From: Terripilifer ovatus
Lineage (GTDB): Bacteria; Pseudomonadota; Alphaproteobacteria; Rhizobiales; Beijerinckiaceae
Direction: 5' to 3'
Length of the DNA stretch: 54,405 nt
Assembly: GCA_029222685.1 (NCBI GenBank)
Contig: JARHVB010000007.1
Coordinates: forward strand, 1-54,405
Shown here one piece after another: positions 10,704 through 20,789 of this stretch. Position numbers and translations under genes: made by a program. How positions within the stretch are numbered: the first letter of the stretch is position 1; every line of letters begins with the position of its first letter. A model generated the notes under the pieces. That model worked only from the letters and a program-made list of their open reading frames with translations, did not search any database and had not been told where the DNA came from.

Positions 10704-13483
10704 ATGATCGGCAGACCAAAGATGCGAAGCCGGTGCCACCATCCGTCGTGCGCCTGGAGGCGGTCGGCCTGTCTTATGGCAAGACACGAGCGATCGAAAA
10801 CGTCACGCTCGACATGCGCCCGGACTGCATCATTGGCCTGATCGGCCCCGACGGCGTCGGCAAGTCCAGCCTGCTGTCGATCATCGCCGGCGCCCGTGTC
10901 ATTCAGCAGGGCCACGTCGAGGTGCTTGGCGGCGATATGGCCGACTCCGGTCATCGAAGGGTGACGTTTCCACGCATCGCCTACATGCCTCAGGGCCTTG
11001 GCAGAAATCTCTATCCGACTCTTTCCGTCTTTGAGAATATAGATTTCTTCGGCCGCCTGTTCGGGCATGACAGAGATGAGCGCCGCCGGCGCATCGGCAG
11101 GCTTCTGGACAGCACGGGTCTGGCGCCATTCGCGGACCGTCCTGCCGGCAATCTCTCCGGGGGCATGAAGCAGAAGCTCGGTCTCTGCTGCGCTTTGATT
11201 CACGATCCGGATCTGCTGATCCTGGACGAACCGACCACCGGTATCGATCCGCTGTCGCGGCGTCAGTTCTGGGAGTTGATCAACGAGATCCGCGCCAGTC
11301 GCGCCGGCATGAGCGTCATCGTAGCCACCGCCTACATGGAGGAGGCGGCGCAGTTCGACTGGCTGGTGGCGATGGATGCCGGCCGGGTGCTCGCCACCGG
11401 CACGCCCGGCGACTTGCTCAAACAAACCGGAGCTTCCACCCTCGAAGCAGCGTTCGTCGACCTGTTGCCCGAGGAAAAACGGCGAGGACATCGGGAGGTC
11501 GTCATTCCGCCGCGGCAGGCACAAGACGAAACCGCCATCGAGGCCGATCATCTCACCATGCGCTTCGGCGATTTCGTCGCCGTCGATGACGTCAGCTTCC
11601 GCATCAACCGCGGCGAAATCTTCGGGTTCCTCGGCTCGAATGGCTGCGGCAAGACGACGACCATGAAAATGCTGACCGGGCTGCTTCCGACAAGCGAAGG
11701 CACGGCACGCCTGTTTGGCCGGCAGGTCGACCCCAACGACATGGAGGTACGCCGCCGCGTCGGCTACATGAGCCAGGCCTTCTCGCTTTATAGTCAACTG
11801 ACGGTGCGGCAGAACCTTGAACTCCATGCCCGCCTGTTCCGCATGGATGCTGATTCCATTCCAGGCCGGATCGAGGAGATGGCGCGACATTTCGGTCTCG
11901 CCAGCCTTATGGATGCGCTGCCGGACAGCCTCCCGCTCGGCATACGGCAGCGCCTTTCGCTGGCGGTGGCGATGATCCACTCACCCGATATCCTTATTCT
12001 CGACGAGCCAACCTCGGGTGTCGACCCGGTGGCGCGCGACAGCTTCTGGCAGATCCTTGCCGATCTCTCCCGCAAGCAGAATGTGACGATCTTCGTCTCC
12101 ACCCATTTCATGAACGAGGCTGAGCTGTGCGACCGGGTCTCGCTTATGCATGCGGGCAAGGTGCTGATCAGCGACAAGCCGGCGGCGATCGTTGAAAGCT
12201 GCGCCGCAACCACACTTGAAGAGGCTTTTATCGTTTATCTGAAGAAGGCGATTGGCGATAAGGAGGCGACGCCAACCGCTGATTCCGGCCCGTCGTCCTT
12301 GTTCGCAACGGAAGCCGCCTCGCCCCGGCCTTCCGCGCAGGCCCATAAAACGCGGTCTTTCGATCCCCGACGCATGTTCGCCTATACGCAGCGCGAGTCG
12401 CTGGAATTGCGGCGCGATCCCATCCGGGCCACGCTCGCCGTTCTCGGCAGCATGCTGTTGATGTTCGTCATCGGCTACGGCATCAATATGGATGTCAAGA
12501 ATCTTTCATTCGCGGTGCTCGACCGTGACGATACGACGATCAGCCGCGACTATGTGCTGCAGATCGCCGGATCGCGCTACTTCACCGAAAAGCCAACGAT
12601 CACCACCTATGCTGATCTCGACCGGCGCATGCAGAACGGCGAGATCAGCCTGGCGATCGAAATTCCGCCCGGGTTCGGCCGCGACGTGATGCGCGGCAAA
12701 AACGTCCAGATCGGCGCATGGGTCGATGGCGCGATGCCGGCGCGAGCGGAGACGGTGCTCGGCTATGTTCAGGGGATGCATGCGACATGGCTGACGCAGA
12801 AAGCACGGGAGGTCTACGGCAGTGCCGCAACCGCGAGCAATTTTCAGCTCGCGATCCGCTATCGGTACAATCCGGATATCCAAAGTCTGGTAGCCATGGT
12901 ACCGGGCGTCATACCGCTGCTGCTCCTGATGATACCGGCCATGCTTGCCGCGCTCAGCATCGTCCGCGAAAAAGAACTGGGGTCGATCGTCAATTTCTAT
13001 GTGACCCCTGTCACCCGGTTTGAATTCCTGCTCGGAAAGCAGCTTCCCTACCTCACGCTCGCCATGTTGAATTTCTTCATGCTGACGGCCTTCGCCGTCT
13101 TCGCCTTCCGCGTGCCGTTCGCCGGGAGTTTCCTGGCGTTCAGTGTGGCGGCGCTGATCTATGTCACCGCGACGACAGCCATGGGCCTGCTTATCTCGAC
13201 ATTCATGAAGAGCCAGATCGCAGCCATATTCGGCACGGCCCTCCTCACGCTCATCCCCGCCGTGCAGTTTTCCGGCATGATCGATCCGGTATCTTCGCTG
13301 CAAGGGGCCGGTGCTCTTATCGGCCGCATTTACCCGACCACCTATTTTGTAACAATCTCGCGCGGCACCTTCTCGAAGGCTCTGGGCTTCCACGATCTGT
13401 CGGCAGAGTTCCTGCCGATGCTGATCGCTGTTCCGGTGTTGCTTGGCCTTGGAGCGGCCTTGCTCAAGAAGCAAGCAAACTGA
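10700..13483 (+). CDS. rbbA: RbbA-like fused double ABC ATPase and permease
   Basis: This is a 927-aa protein close to the length of E. coli RbbA (YhiH). Two nucleotide-binding domains are fused to an ABC-2 membrane domain. Domain 1 has Walker [10 protein letters not shown], signature LSGGMKQK and Walker [13 protein letters not shown]. Domain 2 has [10 protein letters not shown], a degenerate signature ([11 protein letters not shown]) and [13 protein letters not shown]. The C-terminal third (from about residue 555) has an N-terminal membrane segment, a large extracytoplasmic loop and a cluster of segments starting at [18 protein letters not shown]. The GTG start overlaps the adaptor stop and its TGA overlaps the next ATG. 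The E. coli protein is described as a ribosome-associated ATPase; membrane export is the safer inference here. Confidence 0.93.
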   Translation: MNDRQTKDAKPVPPSVVRLEAVGLSYGKTRAIENVTLDMRPDCIIGLIGPDGVGKSSLLSIIAGARVIQQGHVEVLGGDMADSGHRRVTFPRIAYMPQGLGRNLYPTLSVFENIDFFGRLFGHDRDERRRRIGRLLDSTGLAPFADRPAGNLSGGMKQKLGLCCALIHDPDLLILDEPTTGIDPLSRRQFWELINEIRASRAGMSVIVATAYMEEAAQFDWLVAMDAGRVLATGTPGDLLKQTGASTLEAAFVDLLPEEKRRGHREVVIPPRQAQDETAIEADHLTMRFGDFVAVDDVSFRINRGEIFGFLGSNGCGKTTTMKMLTGLLPTSEGTARLFGRQVDPNDMEVRRRVGYMSQAFSLYSQLTVRQNLELHARLFRMDADSIPGRIEEMARHFGLASLMDALPDSLPLGIRQRLSLAVAMIHSPDILILDEPTSGVDPVARDSFWQILADLSRKQNVTIFVSTHFMNEAELCDRVSLMHAGKVLISDKPAAIVESCAATTLEEAFIVYLKKAIGDKEATPTADSGPSSLFATEAASPRPSAQAHKTRSFDPRRMFAYTQRESLELRRDPIRATLAVLGSMLLMFVIGYGINMDVKNLSFAVLDRDDTTISRDYVLQIAGSRYFTEKPTITTYADLDRRMQNGEISLAIEIPPGFGRDVMRGKNVQIGAWVDGAMPARAETVLGYVQGMHATWLTQKAREVYGSAATASNFQLAIRYRYNPDIQSLVAMVPGVIPLLLLMIPAMLAALSIVREKELGSIVNFYVTPVTRFEFLLGKQLPYLTLAMLNFFMLTAFAVFAFRVPFAGSFLAFSVAALIYVTATTAMGLLISTFMKSQIAAIFGTALLTLIPAVQFSGMIDPVSSLQGAGALIGRIYPTTYFVTISRGTFSKALGFHDLSAEFLPMLIAVPVLLGLGAALLKKQAN

Positions 13484-14598
13484 TGATCCGCGTCGCCAAT
13501 ATCTTTCATCTCGGCATCAAGGAACTGCGGGAGCTGGCGCGCGATCCGGCACTGCTCGTTCTGATCGTCTTTGCATTCACGATTTCGGTCTATACCTCAT
13601 CCAAAGCGATCCCCGAAACGCTCAACCGGGCCGCGATCGCCATCGTCGATGAGGACCAATCGCCGGTGTCGGCCCGCATCATCGCCGCGTTCAATCCGCC
13701 TTATTTCCAGAAGCCGCGGCTCATTTCTCAAATGGAGATGGACAGCCGCATGGACGCGGGCCTCGACACGTTCGCTCTCAATATTCCGCCCAATTTTCAG
13801 CGCGATCTTCTCGCCGGAAGATCCCCGACGATCCAGCTCAACATAGATGCCACCCGCATGACCCAGGCCTTTACCGGCGGCGGCTATGTCCAATCCATCG
13901 TTACAAGCGAGGTCAATGAATTCGCGCGCCGCTACCGCGCCGCCGAGAGCCTGCCCGTCGATATCGTGATGCGCACCCGTTTCAACCAGGAGCTCAACAA
14001 GGGCTGGTTCGGCGCCATCGCCGAAGTCATTTCCTCGATTACGATGCTGTCGATCGTCCTGACCGGCGCCGCCCTCATTCGCGAGCGCGAGCACGGCACG
14101 ATCGAACATCTTCTCGTCATGCCCATCAGACCCACCGAGATCATGGTGAGCAAGATCTGGTCGATGGGCCTCGTCGTGCTTGTAGCGTCCGCCCTGTCTC
14201 TCATTTTCGTTGTTCAGGGCCTCCTCCATGTTCCAATCCAGGGCTCGGTGGTTCTGTTCCTGACGGGGGTCGCGCTGCAGCTCTTCGCGACGGCGAGCCT
14301 CGGCATTTTCCTCGCGACGGTCGCCGGGTCGATGCCGAAGTTCGGATTGCTGCTGATGATGGTGCTGCTGCCGCTTCAAATGCTCTCCGGCGCCGAGACA
14401 CCGCGCGAAAACATGCCCGAAATCATCCAGGCCATCATGCTTGCGGCGCCGAACACGCACTTCGTCATATTGGCCCAGGCCGTTTTGTTTCGCGGCGCTG
14501 GCATCGAGACGATCTGGCCGCAGATCGTTATTCTGCTGGCGATTGGATCGGTATTTTTCTTCTTCGCGCTGCAGCGCTTCCGAAAATTCCTGCGATAG
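13483..14598 (+). CDS. yhhJ: ABC-2 permease (YhhJ-like)
   Basis: This is a 371-aa ABC-2 membrane subunit. It has an N-terminal membrane segment (LLVLIVFAFTISVYTSSKA), an extracytoplasmic domain to about residue 170, then about five membrane segments including the motif ALIREREHGTIEHLLVMP typical of the family. The ATG overlaps the stop of the RbbA-like gene by one base (TGATG). It likely pairs with the membrane part of that protein to complete the exporter. It converges on the metallo-hydrolase gene with 49 bp between; no strong terminator hairpin was seen there. Confidence 0.92.
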   Translation: MIRVANIFHLGIKELRELARDPALLVLIVFAFTISVYTSSKAIPETLNRAAIAIVDEDQSPVSARIIAAFNPPYFQKPRLISQMEMDSRMDAGLDTFALNIPPNFQRDLLAGRSPTIQLNIDATRMTQAFTGGGYVQSIVTSEVNEFARRYRAAESLPVDIVMRTRFNQELNKGWFGAIAEVISSITMLSIVLTGAALIREREHGTIEHLLVMPIRPTEIMVSKIWSMGLVVLVASALSLIFVVQGLLHVPIQGSVVLFLTGVALQLFATASLGIFLATVAGSMPKFGLLLMMVLLPLQMLSGAETPRENMPEIIQAIMLAAPNTHFVILAQAVLFRGAGIETIWPQIVILLAIGSVFFFFALQRFRKFLR

Positions 14599-14647
14599 AG
14601 AACGGCGGCGCAAACGTGCACGCTCCCATTGCCCGGAAAAACTTGTC

Positions 14648-16261
14648 CTACTCTTGCTTCAAAGCCCGTTGCAGCCGGCGGATGATCACGTTTCTGCTCC
14701 GCTCGTTCGCAGCTCTCGCAACCGCATCGTTGATATCGATGATGAGTTTCGAGAGCTCGTTATCCCAATCCAGGTGGCCGGCGCTCTCCGGCGCCATCCG
14801 CTCCGGACTGCGCCGCGCGACCGGCTGAGCCCTGCCCCGCGTGAGGTCGAAGGCCTCGTCCAGGTTCGGAATCAGCACCGGGGCCGCTCCCGGCAGGGCT
14901 CCCAGGCGGTCCTTCAATTTCTCGATCGGCTCTTGTTCTCCGTGCGTGAGAAAGATGTTTCCCGCCACAGGCTTTCGCGCCGCGACCCACGCGGCAAGTT
15001 CTGGCCCGTCGGCATGCCCTGAATAGAGGTCGAGCGACCGGATGCGCGCCCGCACCGCGACTTCCTCTCCCATCATCCGCACGCGCGAGGCACCATCTTG
15101 CAGGATGCGCCCGAGCGTGCCCTGGGCCTGGAAGCCGACCAGGAGCACGGTCGCCTGCTCACGCCAGAGCCAGTCCTTGAGGTGATAGCGGATGCGCCCG
15201 GCATCGCACATCCCGCTTCCGGCAATGACAATGTAGAAGTTGCGGATAAGGCTGATCGCCTTGCTCTGCTCGACCGATTCAGTGAAGTGCACGTTCCGGG
15301 CATGGAGGGCCCGTTTCAGCGCCGCACCGTTTTCGATCTCGCCGGCATGTGTTTCGAAAATACCGCTCGCCTTGGTGGCAAGAGGCGAATCGACGAAGAT
15401 GGGAATGGTCGGTATTTCGCTACGGTCCATCAGATCGATCAGATCGACAAGCAATTCCTGGGTTCGCTCGACCGCAAATGATGGAATGAGCAGCGCTCCA
15501 GTCGACCGCATCGCCGCCTGCACCTCATCGCGCAGCAGTTGCGATCGCTGCGCTGGCGAGATGTCCTGACGATCGGTATCGCCATAGGTCGATTCGCAGA
15601 TCACATAGTCGAGATCGCTTGGTGCCTGGGGCTCCGGCTGCAGGAGCTTGTGACCCGGCCCGATGTCACCTGAGAACAGGATCCGTATGGGTTTGGAGGA
15701 CGCTTCGCCGATCTCGACCTCGACCGATGCCGAGCCCAGAAGATGGCCGGCATTCCAGAAACGGGCGCGAATGCCGTCTGCAATGGAACTCCAGGCCCCA
15801 TAGGGAACCGGCTTGAACTGGGTAAGGGTAGCCGTGGCCTGTTCAGCATCATAGATGGGCTCGACCTCGGACAGCCCGCGGCGAGCGTTGCGCTTGTTGA
15901 GCTGCCGGACTTCCGTCTCCTGGATATGGCCTGAATCAGGCAGCATGACCGAGCAGAGATCGACCGTTGCCTGGGTCGCGAAGATGGAGCCGCCGAATCC
16001 ATCCTTGACGAGCTTCGGCAGGAGGCCGCTGTGATCGATGTGGGCATGGGTGAGAATGACCGCATCGATCGCGGAGGGCATGAACGGGAAAGGCCGGTAA
16101 TTAAGCTCCCGCTCGGTTCTGGGACCCTGAAACATACCGCAATCGACGAGGACCCGGGCAGTCGCCGTTTCCAGCGCGAAGCAGGACCCGGTGACGGTCC
16201 TCGCCGCTCCGTAAAAATACAGCCGGACGGGCTGCCCGTCCGCGTCGCCTGGTTTGGTCAT
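14648..16261 (-). CDS. Beta-CASP metallo-hydrolase (RNA-processing type)
   Basis: This is a 537-aa MBL-fold protein of the CPSF/YSH1-like group. Zinc motif HAHIDHSG (72-79), downstream ligands in GHLLGS and SGDIG, the ESTYGD segment, beta-CASP motifs PSFAVERTQELL and GSGMCDAGRI, and the late SGHAD and THGE motifs are all present. Such enzymes cut or trim RNA, though substrates in bacteria are mostly untested. A roughly 50-residue C-terminal extension (from about 480) is family-atypical. The gene follows the GNAT gene by 38 bp and is likely the last of a FixK-type unit starting at 17225. Relatives often occur with phosphoketolase and low-oxygen genes. Confidence 0.9.
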   Translation of the reverse strand: MTKPGDADGQPVRLYFYGAARTVTGSCFALETATARVLVDCGMFQGPRTERELNYRPFPFMPSAIDAVILTHAHIDHSGLLPKLVKDGFGGSIFATQATVDLCSVMLPDSGHIQETEVRQLNKRNARRGLSEVEPIYDAEQATATLTQFKPVPYGAWSSIADGIRARFWNAGHLLGSASVEVEIGEASSKPIRILFSGDIGPGHKLLQPEPQAPSDLDYVICESTYGDTDRQDISPAQRSQLLRDEVQAAMRSTGALLIPSFAVERTQELLVDLIDLMDRSEIPTIPIFVDSPLATKASGIFETHAGEIENGAALKRALHARNVHFTESVEQSKAISLIRNFYIVIAGSGMCDAGRIRYHLKDWLWREQATVLLVGFQAQGTLGRILQDGASRVRMMGEEVAVRARIRSLDLYSGHADGPELAAWVAARKPVAGNIFLTHGEQEPIEKLKDRLGALPGAAPVLIPNLDEAFDLTRGRAQPVARRSPERMAPESAGHLDWDNELSKLIIDINDAVARAANERSRNVIIRRLQRALKQE

Positions 16262-16299
16262 CGCGCTGCCATTTTCCTCCCGCGCCTTGAGCCAAGCGG

Positions 16300-16821
16300 C
16301 TACTGGCGCAACTGCTTGCGGATCAGGACCGACCCGGGATCATCCTGATGTTCCACTGCCACAAAACCCTGCTCCCGCTCGAGTTCGATGGCATCGTGAT
16401 TCTGGCGGCTCTCCACCGATTCGAGCGTCTTCACGCCTTTTGCCTCGGCATATCGTGAAATGTGGCGAAGCAACTCCCAGCCCAGACCTTTGTGCTTGTA
16501 CCCAGCCCGAACGGAGATCGCCACCTCCCCCTTCTCCAGAGCGGCGTCGCAGGCGAGCATGGCAGAAGCAATGATCGTCTTTCCATCTTCGGCAAAGGCG
16601 AGAAAGTTTTCCGTCTGCCGATGATCGACCGAGGTCATGGCGACGAGACGGTCATGGCTCACCTCGCGAAGTCCCGACAGGAACCGGAAGCGCAGGTCCT
16701 CCGGCGTGACATGCTTGAAGAATTCAGCCAGCCCCGCCTCGTCCTCGGAACAAACCGGACGCACGTGAAATTTCAGCCCCGTCCGCGTGGTGATGTCGCG
16801 GCTCCAATCATCAGGTTTCAT
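16300..16821 (-). CDS. GNAT-family N-acetyltransferase
   Basis: This is a 173-aa single-domain protein. It has N-terminal FHVRPVCSEDEAGLAEFFKHVTPEDL, a beta-4 region (AISVRAGYKHKGLGWELLRHI) with the acetyl-CoA pyrophosphate-loop pattern KGLGWELL, and a C-terminal LEREQGF strand. It resembles the stand-alone GNAT domain of acetyl-CoA synthetase/Pat-type proteins ('TPEDLRFRFL'). ATG 6-8 nt after GGAGCAAGGAT at 16821 is chosen over an upstream frame extension. It may acetylate a protein or small molecule; no target is implied by sequence. It is co-directional with the metallo-hydrolase. Confidence 0.88.
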   Translation of the reverse strand: MKPDDWSRDITTRTGLKFHVRPVCSEDEAGLAEFFKHVTPEDLRFRFLSGLREVSHDRLVAMTSVDHRQTENFLAFAEDGKTIIASAMLACDAALEKGEVAISVRAGYKHKGLGWELLRHISRYAEAKGVKTLESVESRQNHDAIELEREQGFVAVEHQDDPGSVLIRKQLRQ

Positions 16822-16945
16822 ATCCTTGCTCCATAAGCTGATAATGAGTGATACTGTCTTCGCGCTGCACGCCGGCATCCTCGACAAGGAGCATCCCGGC
16901 AATCGTACCTGCCCTATGCCGCGCCAACAATAATAAACCGTGCGA

Positions 16946-17152
16946 TCACCACATCGTCGAATCGGTCTGCCGCGACGTCGCGCGACCCCTCACCCGGGCG
17001 GGAGACCTCGCGGGTCGAAGCTGGGTCGTGTCGCCGCAGCTATCGTGAAATGCAGCCTCGGAGTCCTGCGTTTTCGACATTTCGACCACTGCCAGGAACG
17101 ACAGAAACATCGGCACAAATAGAAATGCCATGATCAAGACAAAGGACGTCAT
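16946..17152 (-). CDS. Small single-span membrane protein under FixK-type box
   Basis: This 68-aa protein starts at ATG 17152 with a clear GGAGAG ribosome site. Residues 2-24 form one hydrophobic span (TSFVLIMAFLFVPMFLSFLA) followed by a polar tail with many Arg/Ser. It is the first gene after the box at 17225-17238, which would give a leader of about 38 nt. No family is recognised. The tail could be partly non-conserved, but the start signals make a real gene likely. It precedes the GNAT and metallo-hydrolase genes by 124 bp. Confidence 0.55.
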   Translation of the reverse strand: MTSFVLIMAFLFVPMFLSFLAVVEMSKTQDSEAAFHDSCGDTTQLRPARSPARVRGRATSRQTDSTMW

Positions 17153-17224
17153 ATCGCTCTCCTCTTCCCGCACGCCACAACCATTCAATGCCGAACATTG
17201 ATACGCGAGGCATGGAATTTGACC

Positions 17225-17238
17225 TTGCGGTAGATCAA
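17225..17238. promoter_or_regulatory. FixK/FNR-type box, identical to that at 6801
   Basis: TTGCGGTAGATCAA repeats base for base the box at 6801-6814. Read toward the minus strand it would place transcription near 17190, upstream of the small membrane protein at 17152. The stretch from here to 17566 holds only short open frames with no recognisable family and no good start signals. Confidence 0.65.
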
Positions 17239-17566
17239 ACCTGGCCGAAGGCAGCCGGCCCGGATGCAAACGAGCGAAAGGACGCCTTTAAAGCCTCGAT
17301 TTTAAAGAATTGGGAGTTCAATCCCGGGGCGATCCGCTCCGTCCGGGAGCTAAGCGGTCAGTTGACGGCAGCCGCCTGCGGGAATTTCCACGATCCGTCG
17401 AGGATTTCCGCGCGCGGCCGATAAAGGCGGACCGTGTAATTCCAGCCCTTCAGGCTGGAGGCAAATATTCCAGAAGCATGAACGGATCTTCGGATCAATG
17501 ACAACGCCGTCCTCGCCTCCTGTACAAACGGCCTCATTCACATAGATGACGATCACTCCGAAGCGT

Positions 17567-18589
17567 TCAGGCCTTCTTCAGAACCGGGATGACGTCGCGT
17601 GCGTAAAGCTCATGCCCACGCGCGATCTCTTCAAATTCAGCCCCCCAGTGGATCACGGCGAGAAAATTTCCAGCGCCCGTGAAGCGGCATTGTTCCACAA
17701 TCATCTCGGCGACGTCCTTCGGCGTACCTGCCAGGAATTCGTCGTCGCTCAGCGAAAAGCCGCTTTGTTTCGAGCCGGGCTCATCCGGCACCTTGGACAG
17801 CTTGAGACGCGTATCGTCGGCCGCGAATTTTTTTAGCCGTTCCGCGACACGTTCGGACATTTCAAGGGCTGCCGATCGCGAGCTTGCTATAACGACCCTG
17901 CGCCGCAGCCCAAGGCAATCCGGGGTGCTGTGCCGATCCGCTTTCTCCGCTTCCAACCTGTAAGCGTCGAATATCGAGCGCACCCGCTCCCGCGAATGAA
18001 AGCCGGTGCTGATCTTATGACCGTTCGCAGCCGCCCTTGCAGCAGAACTCTCGCTGATGACTGTCGTCCAGATTGGCGGATGCGGCCGCTGCAAGACCGG
18101 CGGCAGAATCCGGACATTCTCGAACGTGAAGTTCCTGCCGTAATGATTGAGGACGCCGCTCGTCAGTGCCGGCCCAAGAAGGTCAAGTGTCTCCTCGTGC
18201 AGCGCACGTCCCCGCTCCATCGAAATGTCGAGCCGCATCAGTTCCTGCGGGACGCCGATCGAAAGCCCTATCTCCAGGCGGCCCTGCGATATCTGGTCCA
18301 GCAGGCCGATTTCTTCGGCAATCCGAAGTGGCGAATAGTAGGGTGAAACGATGCCCATCACGCCGAGCCGCAACCGCGAGGTGCGCACGGCCGTCGCGGC
18401 AATCAGCAGATTCGGCGACGTACTGAAAGACCCGCCGAAATGATGTTCGCTGAAGAATATGCCGTCGAACCCCAGCGCTTCGTCGCGGACCCACAGATCC
18501 AGATAATTCTGGAAGTAGTTTGTGTTCCCCATCGCCTCTGCATCGATATTCTTTTCCGGAAAGAACTCAAACGGCCACGACTTGATCAT
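17567..18589 (-). CDS. LLM-class flavin-dependent monooxygenase
   Basis: This 340-aa protein has the bacterial-luciferase-like TIM-barrel pattern: FDGIFFSEHHFG early, then RLRLGVMGIVSPYYSPLRIAEE, LLDQISQGRLEIGLSIG and PPIWTTVISESS. These usually use FMNH2 from a partner reductase to oxidise organosulfur, aldehyde or N-heterocyclic compounds. ATG 18589 is taken; a GTG 36 bp upstream is possible. The gene stands alone on the minus strand, divergent from the Tat-exported hydrolase. Substrate unknown. Confidence 0.88.
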   Translation of the reverse strand: MIKSWPFEFFPEKNIDAEAMGNTNYFQNYLDLWVRDEALGFDGIFFSEHHFGGSFSTSPNLLIAATAVRTSRLRLGVMGIVSPYYSPLRIAEEIGLLDQISQGRLEIGLSIGVPQELMRLDISMERGRALHEETLDLLGPALTSGVLNHYGRNFTFENVRILPPVLQRPHPPIWTTVISESSAARAAANGHKISTGFHSRERVRSIFDAYRLEAEKADRHSTPDCLGLRRRVVIASSRSAALEMSERVAERLKKFAADDTRLKLSKVPDEPGSKQSGFSLSDDEFLAGTPKDVAEMIVEQCRFTGAGNFLAVIHWGAEFEEIARGHELYARDVIPVLKKA

Positions 18590-18793
18590 TACGCCGGAAC
18601 TCCGGTGCCAAAGTGATTTCGCCACACCATGAATGCGGATTATTTCGACGTCAATTTCCCGATAAGGCGCGCATGGTCTTGGTAACGGTCACAGACGCGC
18701 GGAACCGAACTTGGCTTGTGCGTCGAACGGAAGTGCGGCAATCTTGCACCATCCCCAGCCAAGACGCGGGAAGTTCAGAGATGGGAGAAGCAC

Positions 18794-19795
18794 GTGAGCT
18801 CATCGATTTCACCCGCAAGACGCACATTCCTGATCGGCGCCGCGGTCGCCGCAGGCTCCGTCGCAGCTCACTCCAATCAGGCTGCGGCGGCTGCACAGAA
18901 GATAGCCGGTGAGGACCACTGGGCACAAAAGGGCGATGTAAAGCTCTATCTCTGGCGCAAACAACTGGATGATGGCGTCGCGAACAAGCCTGTGTTCTTC
19001 ATCGTCCATGGCTCATCGTTCTCGGGGCGCGGCGGGTATGATCTGCAGGTGCCCGGCAAACCGAACTATTCCTTCATGGATGAGTTCGCGCGGCAAGGTT
19101 ACGATGTGTGGGCCCTGGATCATGAGAACTACGGGAGGTCATCCCGCAACACAGGCGTCAATTCCAATATCATGACGGGGGTCGCCGACATCGAGGCGGC
19201 CATGCCGGTCGTAGAGAAGGTCACCGGCCAGAAGACGTTTAAGTTCATGGGCCAGTCGTCGGGCGCCATCCGCGCCGGCGTCTTCGCGATGCGCCATCCC
19301 GAAAGAGTCGAGCGGCTCATTCTGGATGCGTTCACCTGGACTGGCGAGGGCGCCCCGGAGATCATGCGGCGCCGCGAGCAGGTCGATTCTTACAAGAAGA
19401 ACCCGAACCGGAAGATGGATCTCGCTACCTTCATGGGCATCTTCACCAGGGACGACCCCACGACGTTCGAGCAGGACGTGCCGAAGGCTCTCGCGGCCTA
19501 TGAACTCGCGCTGGGCGACAAGGCGCCGACCGGCTCTTATCTCGACATGGCAATCAATATGCCTATGGTCGATCCTGAAAAAATTCATTGCCCGGTGCTG
19601 ATCACCCGCGCGGAGACGGACGGCAACGCCACGGACGCCGAGTTGATTACGTTTTTCGGCAAGCTGTCCACGAAGGACAAGCAATTCGTGATGATGCGCG
19701 GCATCGCGCACGTCGCGGTGCTTGGCATCAACCGCCACCGGGTGTGGCACGCCATGCGCGAATTCATGAGCATGCCGGACGTGCGTTCCGCATGA
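18794..19795 (+). CDS. Tat-exported alpha/beta hydrolase
   Basis: This is 333 aa from GTG 18794, which follows GGGAG by 7 nt. The N-terminus ARRTFLIGAAVAAGSVAA is a twin-arginine signal with a likely cut after the Ala-rich stretch near 34. The mature part is an alpha/beta hydrolase: oxyanion region FIVHGSSFSGRGG, nucleophile elbow GQSSG (Ser155), ALDHENYGRS, late acid PVLITRAETDG and catalytic His in GIAHVAVLG. It probably acts as an esterase or lipase-like enzyme in the periplasm. The 204 bp before it, shared with the divergent LLM gene, show no further gene. Confidence 0.88.
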   Translation: MSSSISPARRTFLIGAAVAAGSVAAHSNQAAAAAQKIAGEDHWAQKGDVKLYLWRKQLDDGVANKPVFFIVHGSSFSGRGGYDLQVPGKPNYSFMDEFARQGYDVWALDHENYGRSSRNTGVNSNIMTGVADIEAAMPVVEKVTGQKTFKFMGQSSGAIRAGVFAMRHPERVERLILDAFTWTGEGAPEIMRRREQVDSYKKNPNRKMDLATFMGIFTRDDPTTFEQDVPKALAAYELALGDKAPTGSYLDMAINMPMVDPEKIHCPVLITRAETDGNATDAELITFFGKLSTKDKQFVMMRGIAHVAVLGINRHRVWHAMREFMSMPDVRSA

Positions 19796-20148
19796 AGGCG
19801 TCCGAGGCCGGCCATATCACAAGGACGACAGACTGGACTTGGCTGACGACACAGTACTGACCGGACCGGTCTGGCACTTTTTTCTGTGCCCGCACCGAAA
19901 AAACCAGGGAATTTTCTCAAAAACGGCCCGGTAGCCGACGCTATCGCGGCTACGTGAGCAGCAAATTCAACAAGTTGCACACCGTTTTCCCTGGCGGGTC
20001 GAGCAGCGATTTTTACGTAGCCATGCAGGCAAGTTTGCTAACCCAGCAGGCAAAATGAACAATCTCGATTGACCGCGATTTGTGACCAAGCCTACGAGCA
20101 GATGGAGGGTCAGACGGCACGGTTTTGCCCTGCAAAGCGGATCGCCAC
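19796..20148. other. Intergenic stretch at the left edge of the phage-derived cassette
   Basis: No coding frame here has a recognisable product. A short hairpin, GGCAC(TTTTTTCT)GTGCC near 19873-19890, lies just after the hydrolase gene and could end its transcript. Base composition shifts to lower GC before the cassette begins. No tRNA or direct-repeat attachment site was recognised. Confidence 0.4.
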
Positions 20149-20700
20149 ATGAAAAAACCGATAATCACTCCTCCACCAGGAAGAGACCCGATTGCCCCTT
20201 CCGCTGCCCCGATCGCCGACGGCATAAACGAGCGGAATCGGGATTTCTGGAAGGGTCGCCAGGCGGAGTTTGAAAGACGTTATCAGGACCCTGGGCTGGT
20301 CTCCGCCGCAGCAGCGCAAATGGAAAAGGACCGCAATGACGGCGTGCCGGCTGCGGAACAGAAGCCATTCGACAGGCTGCTGGAAGATGCAGAACTAGTC
20401 CGCACTCTGACCCGGCGGCGTGAAGCCTCCCGCTCGGGCTCGAGCAAACGTTCTAACTCCCTAAACCGACTAATTGACTCGGTTGTAGAGATTTACCCGA
20501 AAATTTCGGAACAGCCGTTACTGGTAAAGCTTGAGGCAAATAGCCGATTGGCGGACGACGTTCGCGTAGTTATCGAAATCGATAGCGATGAAATATCATA
20601 TATGGACAATGAGGTGCTCAAGACGGCTCCCCTTTCCACGCTGAAGGACCGGCTGTACCACGCCAAGGAGCGCCTCAAGAAAAGAACATCGTCTCTGTGA
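20149..20700 (+). CDS. Hypothetical protein ahead of the ParB-methyltransferase
   Basis: This is a 183-aa polar protein. It has a Pro-rich start (KKPIITPPPGRDPIAPSAAP), a charged middle (FWKGRQAEFERRYQDPG, PFDRLLEDAELVRTLTRRRE) and a C-terminal half with alternating hydrophobics ending in a basic helix (KDRLYHAKERLKKR). ATG 20149 is chosen over a TTG 24 bp upstream. No family recognised. It is 89 bp before, and co-directional with, the methyltransferase, so it may belong to the same mobile cassette. Confidence 0.6.
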   Translation: MKKPIITPPPGRDPIAPSAAPIADGINERNRDFWKGRQAEFERRYQDPGLVSAAAAQMEKDRNDGVPAAEQKPFDRLLEDAELVRTLTRRREASRSGSSKRSNSLNRLIDSVVEIYPKISEQPLLVKLEANSRLADDVRVVIEIDSDEISYMDNEVLKTAPLSTLKDRLYHAKERLKKRTSSL

Positions 20701-20789
20701 ATTGTTGAAAATTCGCATTTCGCAAAAGCATGCTCCTGCGAAACAGGGTGTTATTTGAACTGCCGTTTCTCCAACAAAGGTGAATCGGT

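Noticed and set aside
17188..17424. 78-codon plus-strand frame downstream of the box at 17225
   Set aside because: It contains the box within its own coding part and matches no family; the minus-strand small gene has better start signals.
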